The notes under the pieces: generated by a model | What the model was told of the DNA's origin: nothing | Databases searched by the model: none | The model's input: only the letters and a program-made list of their open reading frames with translations | Source of the DNA: Bacillota bacterium | GTDB lineage: Bacteria; Bacillota; Clostridia; Lachnospirales; Lachnospiraceae | Assembly (NCBI GenBank): GCA_023390555.1 | Contig: JAEWCQ010000021.1 | Location: forward strand, 124,001-188,000 | DNA length: 64,000 bases | Direction of reading: 5' to 3' | Translations under genes and position numbers: made by a program | Shown: positions 44,763-55,400 of the stretch, piece after piece | Numbering within the stretch: position 1 is the stretch's first letter | Layout of the letters: each line of letters starts with the position of its first letter

Positions 44763-46543
44763 TCTTCTTCCTCCTCCTCTTCTGACTCTGATCCGGATTC
44801 ACTGATTCCAATTGGTGCAAAATCCAAATTTCTCATATGCGCAACTTCCTCTTCCACTTTTGTGATCTGCATCTGTAAATCTTCCGGAATATTTCCCAGC
44901 AGTATCCAGTCGATCACACGATCCGACGCATGGGAGTCCACATAATCAAAATGATGTTCTACATATTCTTCCACTTTTTCATAGCAATAATCTTTTTCGT
45001 CAATTGCCCGTAACACTTCTGCAAAGGTATAGCAGATTTTTCCCGGAGCCGATTCTTCGTAGTCACGATGGAATCCTCTGGAAAAAGAATATTGTATTTT
45101 ATCAAACGCAAAAAACAGCATTGGTTTTTTCATAAGTGAATATTCAAATATGTTCGAAGAATAATCGGTGATCAGCAGATCGGTGATATAAAACAGATCA
45201 TTGATATTGGGGTATTTTCCCACATCCTGAAATCTGTCACGATATTTCTTCTCTATTGGAACACCGCTGTTCACCCATGGGTGCATCTTGAACAACACGA
45301 CGCTCTCTTCTCCGCACAGCTCATAAAGAGCGGAAAAATCAATCAAATCATATGGATAATATGCCTCTTTCTTATTCTTTCCACGATAGGTCGGTGCAAA
45401 CAGTATTACCTTTTTTTCTTTTATGATTGGATATTTTTCATATAACTCACGGGTCTTTCTCTCCCGGTAGGATGCATCCAGATACTCATCCATACGCGGC
45501 ATTCCGGTCGGCAGAACTCGTTCATCATTGATTCCCCACACCTCGGAAAAGAAAGGAGCAATCTGTCTTGAACCTGCGATTCCGTAGTCGTATTGCCGGT
45601 GTGCCGACTGCGGTCCCGGGCACCCCAGATGTCCCCAGCGGCTGTATCCGGAAGATTTAAATCCGGCTCCAGCATGCCACAGCTGAATCAGTTTCGTATC
45701 TTCTTTTAGTTTCAGCCAATCCAGAACCGGTGCATGATCATCCACAAAAACAGTTCCACTCTGTCCCAGTTTCTTTATCAGCAGAAGCCAGCTCTTGATA
45801 CCCTGTCCGACTGCCGCTGCCGGTCTTGCCGAATATAAGATCCGGTAATCGCTTTCCATACCACGTGCTTTCATCCGATCGGCGACTGCCTTCAAGTTCG
45901 AGGCAATGACCTCATTTTGCTCGGACAGAAACAAAACGGTCTTTTTCCGTTCACTTTTATACAAGACAGCATAGATACGGTACAGATTACGCAGGAAATT
46001 CCGCTTGCTCAGCCATGTCTTCTTCAAATCCTTGTAGGGATGAATCTGGTTCCTGAGTTTGGCATTCTTTGGGAATGACATTCCGGCCTTATTTGCAGCC
46101 AGAATATTCATGCGAAACGGCAGAATTTCTTCACCTTCTTCCACATAGAAAGTGACTGTGTATACTTTCTTCATTGCCCAATACAGAAAATTTCTGGATA
46201 ACTCATCCATATCCGTGACAATTGAGTAATCAGCAACACAGTCAGCTATTTTCGCATCGTTCCGGCAGGCATAAATCGAATACTGACCACTCGGCAGACA
46301 TTCATTTGCCCCATTATTTGTAATATTCACCTTCAAATGATAGATTCCATTCTCAATACCAAGCACTTTCAGCTTTGCCTGTGCGGCAAACTGCTGATTG
46401 ACCATATAAAAATCCAAAACCGCATCGTTTTGCATATCTTTACCGGATTCTATTTTCACATCCAGAAAAAGGTGAATCCTCTCCCATCGAACAGCGATTA
46501 CGGATGCTGTTATCTGCTTCTCTTTTTCTCTGTTTTCCATCAT
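44759..46543 (-). CDS. Polyol-phosphate transferase with N-terminal domain (2)
   Basis: 594-residue TagF/TarL-like protein. Residues 1-190 form a beta-rich extra domain; the catalytic part (about 200-540) has TVLFLSEQNEV, FVDDHAPVL, IQLWHAGAGFKSSGYS (catalytic His), FAPTYRGKNKKEA, FKMHPWVNS and LITDYSSNIFEY. The C-terminus ends in seven Glu, whose GAG/GAA codons also serve as the ribosome site for the next gene. Coupling to the TarI-like gene suggests the CDP-polyol made there is its substrate. Tandem ATGs at 46543 and 46540 both follow GAGGG. Confidence 0.92.
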   Translation of the reverse strand: MMENREKEKQITASVIAVRWERIHLFLDVKIESGKDMQNDAVLDFYMVNQQFAAQAKLKVLGIENGIYHLKVNITNNGANECLPSGQYSIYACRNDAKIADCVADYSIVTDMDELSRNFLYWAMKKVYTVTFYVEEGEEILPFRMNILAANKAGMSFPKNAKLRNQIHPYKDLKKTWLSKRNFLRNLYRIYAVLYKSERKKTVLFLSEQNEVIASNLKAVADRMKARGMESDYRILYSARPAAAVGQGIKSWLLLIKKLGQSGTVFVDDHAPVLDWLKLKEDTKLIQLWHAGAGFKSSGYSRWGHLGCPGPQSAHRQYDYGIAGSRQIAPFFSEVWGINDERVLPTGMPRMDEYLDASYRERKTRELYEKYPIIKEKKVILFAPTYRGKNKKEAYYPYDLIDFSALYELCGEESVVLFKMHPWVNSGVPIEKKYRDRFQDVGKYPNINDLFYITDLLITDYSSNIFEYSLMKKPMLFFAFDKIQYSFSRGFHRDYEESAPGKICYTFAEVLRAIDEKDYCYEKVEEYVEHHFDYVDSHASDRVIDWILLGNIPEDLQMQITKVEEEVAHMRNLDFAPIGISESGSESEEEEEEE

Positions 46544-46564
46544 TTACCCTCTTCCAAACTTATA

Positions 46565-47305
46565 TTACTGCTCAATCATTTTCTCATAGACCGGTGCAAC
46601 TTCCTCAATCGGACCAAATGCCACGACCTGACCCTGTTCCAATATCATAGCTTTGTTGCAGATACGCCGTACCTGCGTCAGGGAATGCGACACAAACAGC
46701 ACCGTGGTTCCTCCGTCCATCATGCCCATAATCTTTTCTTCGCTTTTTTTACGGAACTTGGCATCTCCCACCGAAAGAACCTCATCCAGTATCAGGATAT
46801 CCGGTTCGGCAATTGTCGCTATGGAAAATCCCAGTTTGGATTTCATACCGGAAGAATAATTTTTGATCGGCACATCGATAAATTTCTTCAAGCCGGAAAA
46901 CTTCACGATTTCTTCGTATTTTGACTCAAGATATTTCTTATTATATCCAAGTACTGAGCCGTATAAAAAAATATTTTCACGGCCAGTATACTGTTTTTCA
47001 AAACCGGCGCCAAGCTCCAGCAGCGGTACGACCTTGCCATTTCTTGTCACTGTTCCTTCTGTGGGTTTAAAAACACCGGCGATCACTTTCAGCAGTGTAC
47101 TTTTTCCGGCTCCGTTTAACCCGAGGATACCAAGACGGTCTCCCTTTTCCAGTTCAAAGCTCACATCCTTCAATGCCCAGAATTCATTGTATTTTAACTC
47201 ACGTTTCATGGACCGGATAATATATTCCTTTATGTTGTCAATCTTTTCTTCACTCAGATTGAATTTCATACCTATTTTATCAACAACCAATGCCTTGTTT
47301 GCCAT
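46565..47305 (-). CDS. tagH: Teichoic acid exporter ATPase TagH-like
   Basis: 246-residue ABC ATPase with GLNGAGKST (Walker A), LLELGAGFEKQYTGREN, the signature YSSGMKSKLGFS and ILILDEVLSVGD (Walker B). The ELGAGF and GREN blocks are typical of polysaccharide/teichoic exporters. It lacks the long C-terminal extension seen in the Wzt at 56546, as expected for TagH-like partners that do not read a cap. It follows its permease gene by 12 bases. Confidence 0.93.
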   Translation of the reverse strand: MANKALVVDKIGMKFNLSEEKIDNIKEYIIRSMKRELKYNEFWALKDVSFELEKGDRLGILGLNGAGKSTLLKVIAGVFKPTEGTVTRNGKVVPLLELGAGFEKQYTGRENIFLYGSVLGYNKKYLESKYEEIVKFSGLKKFIDVPIKNYSSGMKSKLGFSIATIAEPDILILDEVLSVGDAKFRKKSEEKIMGMMDGGTTVLFVSHSLTQVRRICNKAMILEQGQVVAFGPIEEVAPVYEKMIEQ

Positions 47306-47317
47306 AATTCTCCTTAC

Positions 47318-48094
47318 CTAGATAGCCAGAATAAAACTATCCTGCTTCTTATAAAATATAAATGTTCCGATCGCAGATAATACGATTCCAAAAACTGCCG
47401 CATATGCAATGTAGTGCCAGTTAATTGCCTCTCCCATGATTGCATCACGGAATGACATGATTGTGCAGTAAAGCGGATTATATTTTAGTATCCACGCATG
47501 ACCGCTCTTCATCAATCGCTCCGGATAGTAGAAAATCGCACTCGTATACATGATAATCATCAGAATTACATCCCAAAGATATTCCATATCCCGGAAGAAT
47601 ACGGTTACCGTAGCCAAAATCATTCCAAATCCATAGGTAAGAATGAAAAGCAAAAGCAATGGAATCAAAAGTTCAATCAAATGCCAGGTCGGCACTACCC
47701 GACAGTAAATGCACAAGGGAATCAGCACAAGCAGAGAAATCCCCGTAATGACATAGTTATACAAAATGCTCGAAAGCGGATACAGATACTTCGGCACATA
47801 AACTTTTTTGATCATGGCCGCATTACTGCGAATCGATTTTGCAGACGCTTTTGTCGATGATGAAAAGAAAGAATATAAAAGCCGCCCGCAAAGAATGTAC
47901 AACGGAAAGGTCGGATTTTTGTTTCCAAACAGCGTACCAAACACAAGTGTCAATACAAATGTAGTCATCAGCGGTTCAAGCAAAGACCAGATAATTCCAA
48001 GATAGGAACGTCTGTATTTTAATTTGATTCCTTTTTTAACAAGTTCCCACAATAATCCTTTTCTCTTCCAGAATACTCTCACATGATTCTTCAT
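47318..48094 (-). CDS. tagG: Teichoic acid exporter permease TagG-like
   Basis: 258 residues, six membrane segments, ABC-2 type. N-terminal amphipathic start, then KLKYRRSYLGIIWSLLEPL, the classic motif of TagG/Wzm permeases, and VYVPKYLYPLSSIL. ATG at 48094 shares a base with the upstream stop (TGATG), so translation is probably coupled to the polymerase-family gene. With tagH it moves the finished teichoic acid lipid outward. Confidence 0.93.
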   Translation of the reverse strand: MKNHVRVFWKRKGLLWELVKKGIKLKYRRSYLGIIWSLLEPLMTTFVLTLVFGTLFGNKNPTFPLYILCGRLLYSFFSSSTKASAKSIRSNAAMIKKVYVPKYLYPLSSILYNYVITGISLLVLIPLCIYCRVVPTWHLIELLIPLLLLFILTYGFGMILATVTVFFRDMEYLWDVILMIIMYTSAIFYYPERLMKSGHAWILKYNPLYCTIMSFRDAIMGEAINWHYIAYAAVFGIVLSAIGTFIFYKKQDSFILAI

Positions 48095-49359
48095 CACACA
48101 CACTCTCTCTTTACTATTTTTTCAATCAGATCTGCCACACGCCCGGAAGCATGTCCATCTTCATAGGATTTTTTTTCTTTTAAAAAACATGCCGCCTTTT
48201 TCTGATATTCCGGTTCATCAAAAGACTCAATATTCTTCCGCAGCTCATCATTGTTTGACGCAATCGAAAAAGGCGTCTCACTCAGTGGATAATAAAGGCC
48301 TCTGACCTGCTCATATTTTTCCAGATCTCCGGCAAACAGAAATGCCGGTCTGCCTGTAAGAACGTAATCAAAAATACTGCTGGAATAATCTGTCAGCGCG
48401 GAATCCGCAACGGCCAGGAGCTCCTGAATATCCGGATATTGGGTCGCATCAATCAAATTCTCCTGCTGTGGTATCAGCCGGGATGCATAGTCCGCCATTC
48501 TCGGATGCAACCGTAACAGCAGTACCCAGTCTCCGCCAAACCGATGCTCCAGACTTTCAAGCAGCATCGGATAATCCGGATAGAAATCACTTTCCATCAC
48601 ATTGTCACGGTAGGTCGGTACATACAGCATGATTTTCTTGTCCGAAATGCCGAAATAGTCTCGAACCTTCTGTTTTATCTTCTCCTGATTCTTCGAAAAA
48701 AACAAATCATTCCTGGGATGCCCGTAGGAAAGAATATGTCTCACATTCCAAAAAGAATCCTGATATACCTGTGTCTCATAATCGCTGTTGGATATCCAGT
48801 AATCCGTATATTCGGAATTTTCTTTTGCAAGATATGCCCAGTTTTTATCCGCAGTCAGCAACCCGCAGTCGTTCTCAATGCGCTTGATTCCAAACGAACC
48901 ATGCCACATCTGTATATAACTCTGCTCCGGCTTTTTTTTCAGACCTTTGTTCAGATATGCCACCAGATGGTAATTCCCAATCCAGACCTTTGCCGACGCA
49001 TATTCTTTTAACGCTTCTTTAGAACCATATTCCACGAGCCGGACTCCCTTTGGGAATTCTCCTCGCCTGGCCTCTATATTTTTTACCGTCCAGACAATAT
49101 CCAGTCCGGCGGACCTTTTCAGCAGTTCCTGTGTCACATACTTGCTGTTACAGCCATATCCCTTTCCCATATAATTATCAAATACAATTTTATGGCTCTC
49201 CACTTCACAGCCTGCCCAATTATTTTCATAAATCTTTTTCAGTGACCGGGTAACCCGAAACGGTGTATGACGGAGTGAAAACACCTTCACATCATCCACG
49301 ATACGGTACTCGACAAATTTTTTGATTATTTTTTTACAATAGCCCGTTAATGTGCTCAA
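48094..49359 (-). CDS. CDP-glycerol glycerophosphotransferase family (3)
   Basis: 421-residue TagB/TagF-type enzyme with FDNYMGKGYGCNSKYV, IQMWHGSFGIKRIEND (catalytic His in WHG), LSYGHPRNDLFF, YVPTYRDNV, RLHPRMADYA and ALTDYSSSIFDY. The WHG motif is the canonical one, so it may be the primer or first-polyol transferase. Located between licD and tagG and coupled to tagG by TGATG. Confidence 0.92.
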   Translation of the reverse strand: MSTLTGYCKKIIKKFVEYRIVDDVKVFSLRHTPFRVTRSLKKIYENNWAGCEVESHKIVFDNYMGKGYGCNSKYVTQELLKRSAGLDIVWTVKNIEARRGEFPKGVRLVEYGSKEALKEYASAKVWIGNYHLVAYLNKGLKKKPEQSYIQMWHGSFGIKRIENDCGLLTADKNWAYLAKENSEYTDYWISNSDYETQVYQDSFWNVRHILSYGHPRNDLFFSKNQEKIKQKVRDYFGISDKKIMLYVPTYRDNVMESDFYPDYPMLLESLEHRFGGDWVLLLRLHPRMADYASRLIPQQENLIDATQYPDIQELLAVADSALTDYSSSIFDYVLTGRPAFLFAGDLEKYEQVRGLYYPLSETPFSIASNNDELRKNIESFDEPEYQKKAACFLKEKKSYEDGHASGRVADLIEKIVKRECV

Positions 49360-49383
49360 TTCCCCTATCTCCGTTTTCCGTTT

Positions 49384-50169
49384 CTATCGATAGTTCTTAT
49401 AGATTGCATGCCGTGGAAAACGCTCCGCTGCCGGAGGCATTTCCCGATAATTCCCATAGAGTCGGTTCAGATAAGGGTCGATATCTCCAGGTACCAAAAA
49501 TAAATGCTGCTCGAATCGCATTTCCTGTAAAGGCATCAGATAGGAACGCGGCATAATCTCACGTTCATAGCCCGCAACACCAAACAGACTGCAGATGTTC
49601 CTGCTTGTCCGGTCGTCCCAGCGCGTAAGAAACTTTTTTCCAGTCCTCATATAAAAATCAAACAGAAATCCCGGAGTCAGCCTCAAAATCACCTTAGAAA
49701 CCAGACGAATCGCTTTTCCTTTATTTTTTACCGGAAGCCGGTATTCGGAAAGATAATACAAAAGAGAGACTATTTTCTGCAGCTTTCTGGAAAAACCGCT
49801 CTCCGGCACACCATCAATCGGATGTATATCAATTTTGGCCGTGTTTGCAAACCCTTTTTCCAGGTGTGTCGCATCATACAGGTAACCAATTGGTGCATCC
49901 GGCATCAAATGCTGCTCGACCGGCGAATACAGCATCTCGGAAATCCGGTTCCCTCTCTCCTGCATCAATTGCTCCATTATTTCAAAATCAGAGCGCATCA
50001 TGGCGATATCCACGTCATCATCCCACGGAATAAATCCTTCGTGCCTGCAGGCTCCCAATGCACTCCCGCCGACGAGAAAAAACTCCAGTCCGTGCTCCTG
50101 TGTGAAATCCTGAAATTCGATCAGCATTTCCAACAATCTCCGTTGTAGATTTTTTAGTCCCTCGTCCAT
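49384..50169 (-). CDS. licD: LicD-family phosphotransferase
   Basis: 261 residues with the LicD nucleotidyltransferase-fold core FLVGGSALGACRHEGFIPWDDDVDIAM near residue 35, where the paired Asp bind metal. LicD enzymes put phosphocholine or a polyol-phosphate on a glycan or teichoic acid from a CDP donor. No licA, licB or licC (choline uptake, kinase and cytidylyltransferase) are in the window, so the donor could be CDP-glycerol or CDP-polyol from this same operon. ATG at 50169 follows GGAGG by 8 bases; a longer frame from 50184 has no basis. First gene of the operon. Confidence 0.9.
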   Translation of the reverse strand: MDEGLKNLQRRLLEMLIEFQDFTQEHGLEFFLVGGSALGACRHEGFIPWDDDVDIAMMRSDFEIMEQLMQERGNRISEMLYSPVEQHLMPDAPIGYLYDATHLEKGFANTAKIDIHPIDGVPESGFSRKLQKIVSLLYYLSEYRLPVKNKGKAIRLVSKVILRLTPGFLFDFYMRTGKKFLTRWDDRTSRNICSLFGVAGYEREIMPRSYLMPLQEMRFEQHLFLVPGDIDPYLNRLYGNYREMPPAAERFPRHAIYKNYR

Positions 50170-50204
50170 GACCAATGCCTCCAAAATCTCATAAAATCTG
50201 CATT

Positions 50205-50233
50205 ATTATACCATATATGCCTATATACGTCAA
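50205..50233 (-). promoter_or_regulatory. Strong promoter of teichoic-acid operon
   Basis: TTGACG (50233-50228), 17 bases, TATAAT (50210-50205), with TGG directly before the -10 (extended -10). One mismatch to consensus in twelve positions. It lies 36 bases before licD and would drive all genes to tagD. Confidence 0.85.
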
Positions 50234-50249
50234 TTTCTGCCGTCTGTAG

Positions 50250-51077
50250 CTATTTGCGCAATATCCGGCCATAAATTTTTCTTCGGAAATCAGTCGGCAG
50301 TATCGACAGTGCAAGCTGTCCGAGTGCAGATACCAAAAAATCCGAAAGTCTTGCATATCCCGTCCGGTGAATCTTCCACCGCGCCTTTAAGGCCAGCCAT
50401 GCGTAGGACACACTGCCCCGCCGCTCATACATGCCAGCATCCGTACGCATGTGTACCAGATTTTCCTGTATATTATAACCTCTGTATCCGTTTTTGAGCA
50501 GACGAACCCATAGATAATAATCCTCAAATCCCTTACAGTCCTGATAGTTGCCGACCTTTAACACTACACTCTTTTGAAACATGACAGAGGGATGATTAAA
50601 CGGGTTCCTTCGTTTAGCAAAACGGCGGATCTGCGCATCGGTCTCCGGAACGCAGCGGATTGTCCTGCTGTTTCTGACATCCCCTTCGAATTCGACAATA
50701 TTACTCCCAACAATCGCCACATCCTGTTCCTCGAAAATCTGAAGCTGCCGCTCACAGCGATCCAAAGCACTGATATCATCGCTGTCCATCCTTGCAACCC
50801 GCTCACACCTGCACTTTTTCAATCCGATTGCCAATGCATTTCCAAGACCTCCGCAGGTCTCCAGACGTATGATTTGAAATAGTCCGGGATACTCTTTTAC
50901 TTTTTCAGCTATGACCGCGTCTAATGCATCTGTAAGCGCACCATCGCACATCAACACAAAATCTTTGGGCGGGACAGACTGCCCGAGCATGCTCTCCATG
51001 CTCTCCGCAAGGAATTTGGGCTGTTCTTTTTCATAGACTGACATCAATACCGAATATTCTTTTGCTTCTGGTTTCAT
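50250..51077 (-). CDS. GT2 glycosyltransferase
   Basis: 275-residue family 2 enzyme: SVLMSVYEKEQPKFLAESMES, MCDGALTDALD, GGLGNALAIGLKKC, ARMDSDDISALDR (metal-binding DSDD), GFEDYYLWVRLLKNGY and a C-terminal basic amphipathic helix. The core is that of galactosyl/rhamnosyl transferases of capsule loci. Start overlaps the PGT stop as TAATG. Last gene of the ABC-glycan operon. Confidence 0.9.
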   Translation of the reverse strand: MKPEAKEYSVLMSVYEKEQPKFLAESMESMLGQSVPPKDFVLMCDGALTDALDAVIAEKVKEYPGLFQIIRLETCGGLGNALAIGLKKCRCERVARMDSDDISALDRCERQLQIFEEQDVAIVGSNIVEFEGDVRNSRTIRCVPETDAQIRRFAKRRNPFNHPSVMFQKSVVLKVGNYQDCKGFEDYYLWVRLLKNGYRGYNIQENLVHMRTDAGMYERRGSVSYAWLALKARWKIHRTGYARLSDFLVSALGQLALSILPTDFRRKIYGRILRK

Positions 51078-52441
51078 TACTCATTCCTCATTGCGGTTGT
51101 CAGGTTGTCATCCACACCCTCTGACTTCTCTTTCTGAAACAGAATTTTTACTGTCATGAAAATCAGTTTGATATCCAGCCAGATGCTGAATTTTTCTATA
51201 TAAGTAAGGTCCAGTTTCAATTTGTCATAAGGCACGGTCTGATAATTACCATAGACCTGTGCATATCCCGTCAGACCTGCTTTCATTTTCAGGCGGTAGC
51301 GAAACTGCGGAATATAGCGCTCATACTCCTCATAGATTTCTTCCCGTTCCGGCCGCGGACCTACAAATGCCATCTCACCCTTCAGTACATTGAAAAGCTG
51401 TGGTAATTCGTCAAAATGAAGCCTTCTTATGACATGTCCGACCGGTGTAATGCGGTCATCGTGTTTGGACGCAAGGCGCGCCCCGTTTTTCTCCGAATTC
51501 ACAATCATACTGCGGAATTTCAAAATCTGAAACGGTGTTCCGTCCTTTGTCAGACGCTCCTGCTTATAAAATACAGGACCGTGATCGTAGAACCAGATAA
51601 TCAGTGCAATCAGCAGCATAATCGGAGAGGAAAGAACAATTCCGACCAGCGCGATGAGAATATCCATCGTACGCTTGGCGAAGCTCTGTCCGGCAGAAAG
51701 TCCCTTATTGCGAAACAACATCAGCGGAGAATCAAACAGATCGATATTCGCCGAGCTTGTAATCATGATATCGGATATCTTGGGAATACTGTAACAGCGG
51801 ATATTTCGGGCAAAACAGTATTTGAGAAATATATTTCTCTCATGCGCCGGAATATCACCGATCAGAACCACGTCATGCTCATCGATCTTATCGAGAACGG
51901 CTTCCACCCCCCGATTGATGTGTATCGTTTCCTTGATATGAAATTTATCCTCTCTGGTTTCCAGTTTATACATGATTGCATCTGGGCTGATATCTCCGTG
52001 GATCATCAGCATCTGGTGCGGAGGAAACAGATTTGCATAAATCCAGCGCATAAAAATGACCCAGGTTGCAACGAGGAGAATGTCTATGGCAGTCAGAAAC
52101 AGGATTGGACTGACATTCTCCGTCAGCTTCCAGTTCCCGATCAGACACAACTGGATATGTGCCATGCCGTTTGTCACAAGCACCGCCAGTATCTGTGTGT
52201 AAATAACATCCCAGTTTCTCAGATATCCAACTTTATAGCCGCCGAACGCTTTGGAAAATACGACTACCATGACAAAATACAGTGCAATCACCGCCCAGTT
52301 ACCGCGGCGAAAATACTGGATTTCTGCCAGATCTTTTAATTTCATATACCATAGCCACGCAAACATCCCGGTCTGGATCAGCACAATCAACACCTTTGTC
52401 CAGAACATAATCAGTCGTTTTGTCTGTTCTTTTGCTCTCAT
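51077..52441 (-). CDS. Polyprenyl glycosylphosphotransferase (long PGT, 2)
   Basis: 454 residues: four membrane segments (about 10-130), a Rossmann-like middle, and a C-terminal sugar-transferase domain with KRTMDILIALVG, KQERLTKDG, KFRSM, LHFDELPQLFNVLKGEMAFVGPRPE and GLTGYAQVYGNY. It starts a glycan on undecaprenyl phosphate. The ATG at 52441 has AAGGG close upstream; a TTG at 52456 is the only longer option. It sits two genes downstream of the Wzt, so it probably primes the ABC-exported glycan. Confidence 0.93.
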   Translation of the reverse strand: MRAKEQTKRLIMFWTKVLIVLIQTGMFAWLWYMKLKDLAEIQYFRRGNWAVIALYFVMVVVFSKAFGGYKVGYLRNWDVIYTQILAVLVTNGMAHIQLCLIGNWKLTENVSPILFLTAIDILLVATWVIFMRWIYANLFPPHQMLMIHGDISPDAIMYKLETREDKFHIKETIHINRGVEAVLDKIDEHDVVLIGDIPAHERNIFLKYCFARNIRCYSIPKISDIMITSSANIDLFDSPLMLFRNKGLSAGQSFAKRTMDILIALVGIVLSSPIMLLIALIIWFYDHGPVFYKQERLTKDGTPFQILKFRSMIVNSEKNGARLASKHDDRITPVGHVIRRLHFDELPQLFNVLKGEMAFVGPRPEREEIYEEYERYIPQFRYRLKMKAGLTGYAQVYGNYQTVPYDKLKLDLTYIEKFSIWLDIKLIFMTVKILFQKEKSEGVDDNLTTAMRNE

Positions 52442-52458
52442 TTTTCCCTTTCTCAACC

Positions 52459-55400
52459 TCAGTTATCGATTGGTTTCAATGCGCAATCTGCTGCATCAAG
52501 TGTCAGATTTCTATTATAATAAGGATCTCCCTTCTGCAGGAATTCCTTCCACTTACTGGTCAGCCGGTCCGCTTCTTTTTTCAACCGCTCGCTCTTTTCC
52601 GGTGTGGTATCATATCCTCTTGTCTTGGACTCATAATGGTATGCCCATATATCCGCATCGTAAATGACTTTATAACCAGTTTCGCGCACCTTCAGACAAT
52701 AATCCACATCGTTGTAGGCAACCCGGAACAGTTCATCCATTCCGTCCACTTTCTCATATACACTTTTTTTTGTCATCAGACAGGCCGCTGTCACACAGCT
52801 CATTTCATGGCTGGTAGCCAGCCAGGTACAATAACCGCAGCTGTCTCCCTGTGCACCGTAGAAAATATGGCCTGCAATTCCGCCTATGCCGACAATGACT
52901 CCTGCATGCTGTACGGTATCATCCGGATATAATAACTTGGCGCCGACAATTCCGACATCCTCCTGCTGACAATATCCGAGCATGCTTTCCATCCAGTTGC
53001 CGGACATAATTTCCACGTCATTGTTCAAAAGAATCAGATATTCTCCCTTTGCATATTTTACTGCAAAATTATGGATAGCCGAATAATTAAATTCACCTTC
53101 CCAGGTAATCACATGTACCCGCTCATCCTGCGCCGTCCTTTTTTGATAATAATCAAAGGTATCCTGCTCTTCACTGTTGTTTTCAATAATCAGTATCTCA
53201 TAATTCGAATAGCTGCTCTTCTCTTCGATGGAACGGATACAGATATCGAGTGTCTCTGCCTGATCTTTATTCGGGATCAGAATCGTTACAAGAGGCGTCC
53301 CCTTTACCGCAAATTCCGTATGATAGTGGCCTTTCATCTTTGCAAGTGTCACCTCTGCAGGTATGCCCATCCGCTTATAATGTGCTTCCAAAGCTTTTCT
53401 TCCCGCTTCGTAAGCGTATTCCTTACTCTCAGAATTCCCTGCCGTGGAATTCATATGCGCCCGCCAGTGATAGAGAATCTTCGCAACATGTCCGATCCGG
53501 TTTGCCTTTTCACAGCACCGCAGTACAAAATCATAATCCTGCGCACCGTCATATTCCGCCCGAAGCAGCCCCACTTCGTTCAGGAGTTGCCGCTTTACTG
53601 CAAAAATATGGGTAATATAGTTATAGTTTCTCAACATCGTCAGATTATATTCCGTTTTGCATGTCGGGTCAAAGAATACGTCTCCATCTGCGTTCATCTT
53701 ATCTTCATCCGTGTAGACAGCATCAATCCCGTCATCCTCATTTATTTTCGCAACGATTTCATAAAGTGCATCCGCACACAGGACATCATCATGATCCGAG
53801 AACAGGATCCAGTCCCCTTTCGCCTGTTCCATTGCTGCATTTGTATTTTCAGAAATTCCCCGGTTCTCTTCCAGCCGGATATAGCGGATTCTGGAATCTT
53901 TCTTTGCATATTTGCCTACAATCCGTTTTACCTGCGTTTTTGTACTTGCATCTGAAAGGCAAAGTTCCCAGTTCGAATAGGTCTGCGCCTGTATGGATGC
54001 AAGCAGTTCTTTCAAAAATACAGCAGGTGTATTGTATGCAGGAATGACGATGCTGATCAGCGGCATCTCCGCGAATTTATGTCCCCTCTGTGTTCTCTGC
54101 GTTTCCTGTCCCGGATTCTGTGCTTCGATCCAATTGACGTAATCCGATCTCCACAGCTCCCTGTCTTTGTATACTTCAGATGCAGTTTTCCCATCTGCAC
54201 AAAACAGAACTTTTACGTAGCCCCCGTGAATCTGACTCAGTGTAATATGGAGAATGAACCCTGTCTTGCATTCCTTTTTCAACCCATAAATCTCATTGAC
54301 ATCCTCACGGGCATAGGTCTCTATTCTCGCTTCGATCGGCGCCCCATCTCTGGTCTCAACGGATATCTCCACCTCGTCTGTCATTCCGGAAACCGCCCAG
54401 CCGAATATTCTGCCCTCTTCCGGTGTCTTTTCAATTCTGTCTATATGATAAACTAATGTTTTTTTTCTCTTCATGACTGATGTTTCCTCCTGCTTCTCCG
54501 GCTGCTCCAGTGCCAACTGTTGTTCCGGCTGCTCCGGACAGCAATCCGGACGCAATTTCTTCAGACTGTCTGCCGCAAACAGATCCAGTCTGCTCACATG
54601 CAGTACCAGATGCAGGCTGCATGCCTCCTCCAGATTCAGTGAAATACACATCTGGGGGTCCTCTGTCTCAGACAGAAACAGGTTCGTTCCCAGCGGAATG
54701 CTGTTCGTTGTATAGTCCACTGCTTCCCCTGCAATCGATACTTCCATTACCTCAAAAATACATGCCTGGGGAAAAGGATCAATCCGCACCTGTTTCAATT
54801 CCGGTATCAGATGAACGTCCCTCTCTACAATCGGACAGTTGCGGTCGAACAGCAGCTTTTCGGATTCACTTTCTGCAAAGCCCTCTCCGTAATCACGGTA
54901 AACCTGCAGATAGTACGCTGCTTCCACCAACCGGTTGATATCCTCGCTGCCCGGCGAGATTTCTTCCATGATTGCACGCATCGGCACATAACCGGCCGTG
55001 ACATAGCGCTGGAAATGTTCCTCCATCACCGCAAACGCTTCCTGCTCCACCTTTGTTATCCGATATTCCTCAAAATAATGATCCAGCGACAGTATCGAAC
55101 GCTTCTGGCTTCCGAGCACATAATAGTGCAGGCAGCGATAGATCACAAATTTGACCGGCACGGGAAAGAGAAACGTCCATTCATAGTCAAGCAGATGATA
55201 TCTGCCGTCTTGTACTATAAGATTCGAAAAAATCATGTCTATATCGGTCAGTCTGCGGCTCTCAAAATGTCCAGCCAGTTCCAGCGTACCGAAGACCTCC
55301 CGAAATTCTTCCGTCTCTTCAAACGGCCGGAGTGATTCATCCTTTAAAATCACAGCAAAAAAATGGTGCATCAGCTGTTCCATTTCCTCATAACGCTCCG

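Noticed and set aside
43788..44945. 385-codon open frame on the plus strand
   Set aside because: It runs antisense across the SDR and TarI-like genes, whose motifs are intact on the other strand. Its translation is Cys/Ile/His-rich without family motifs.
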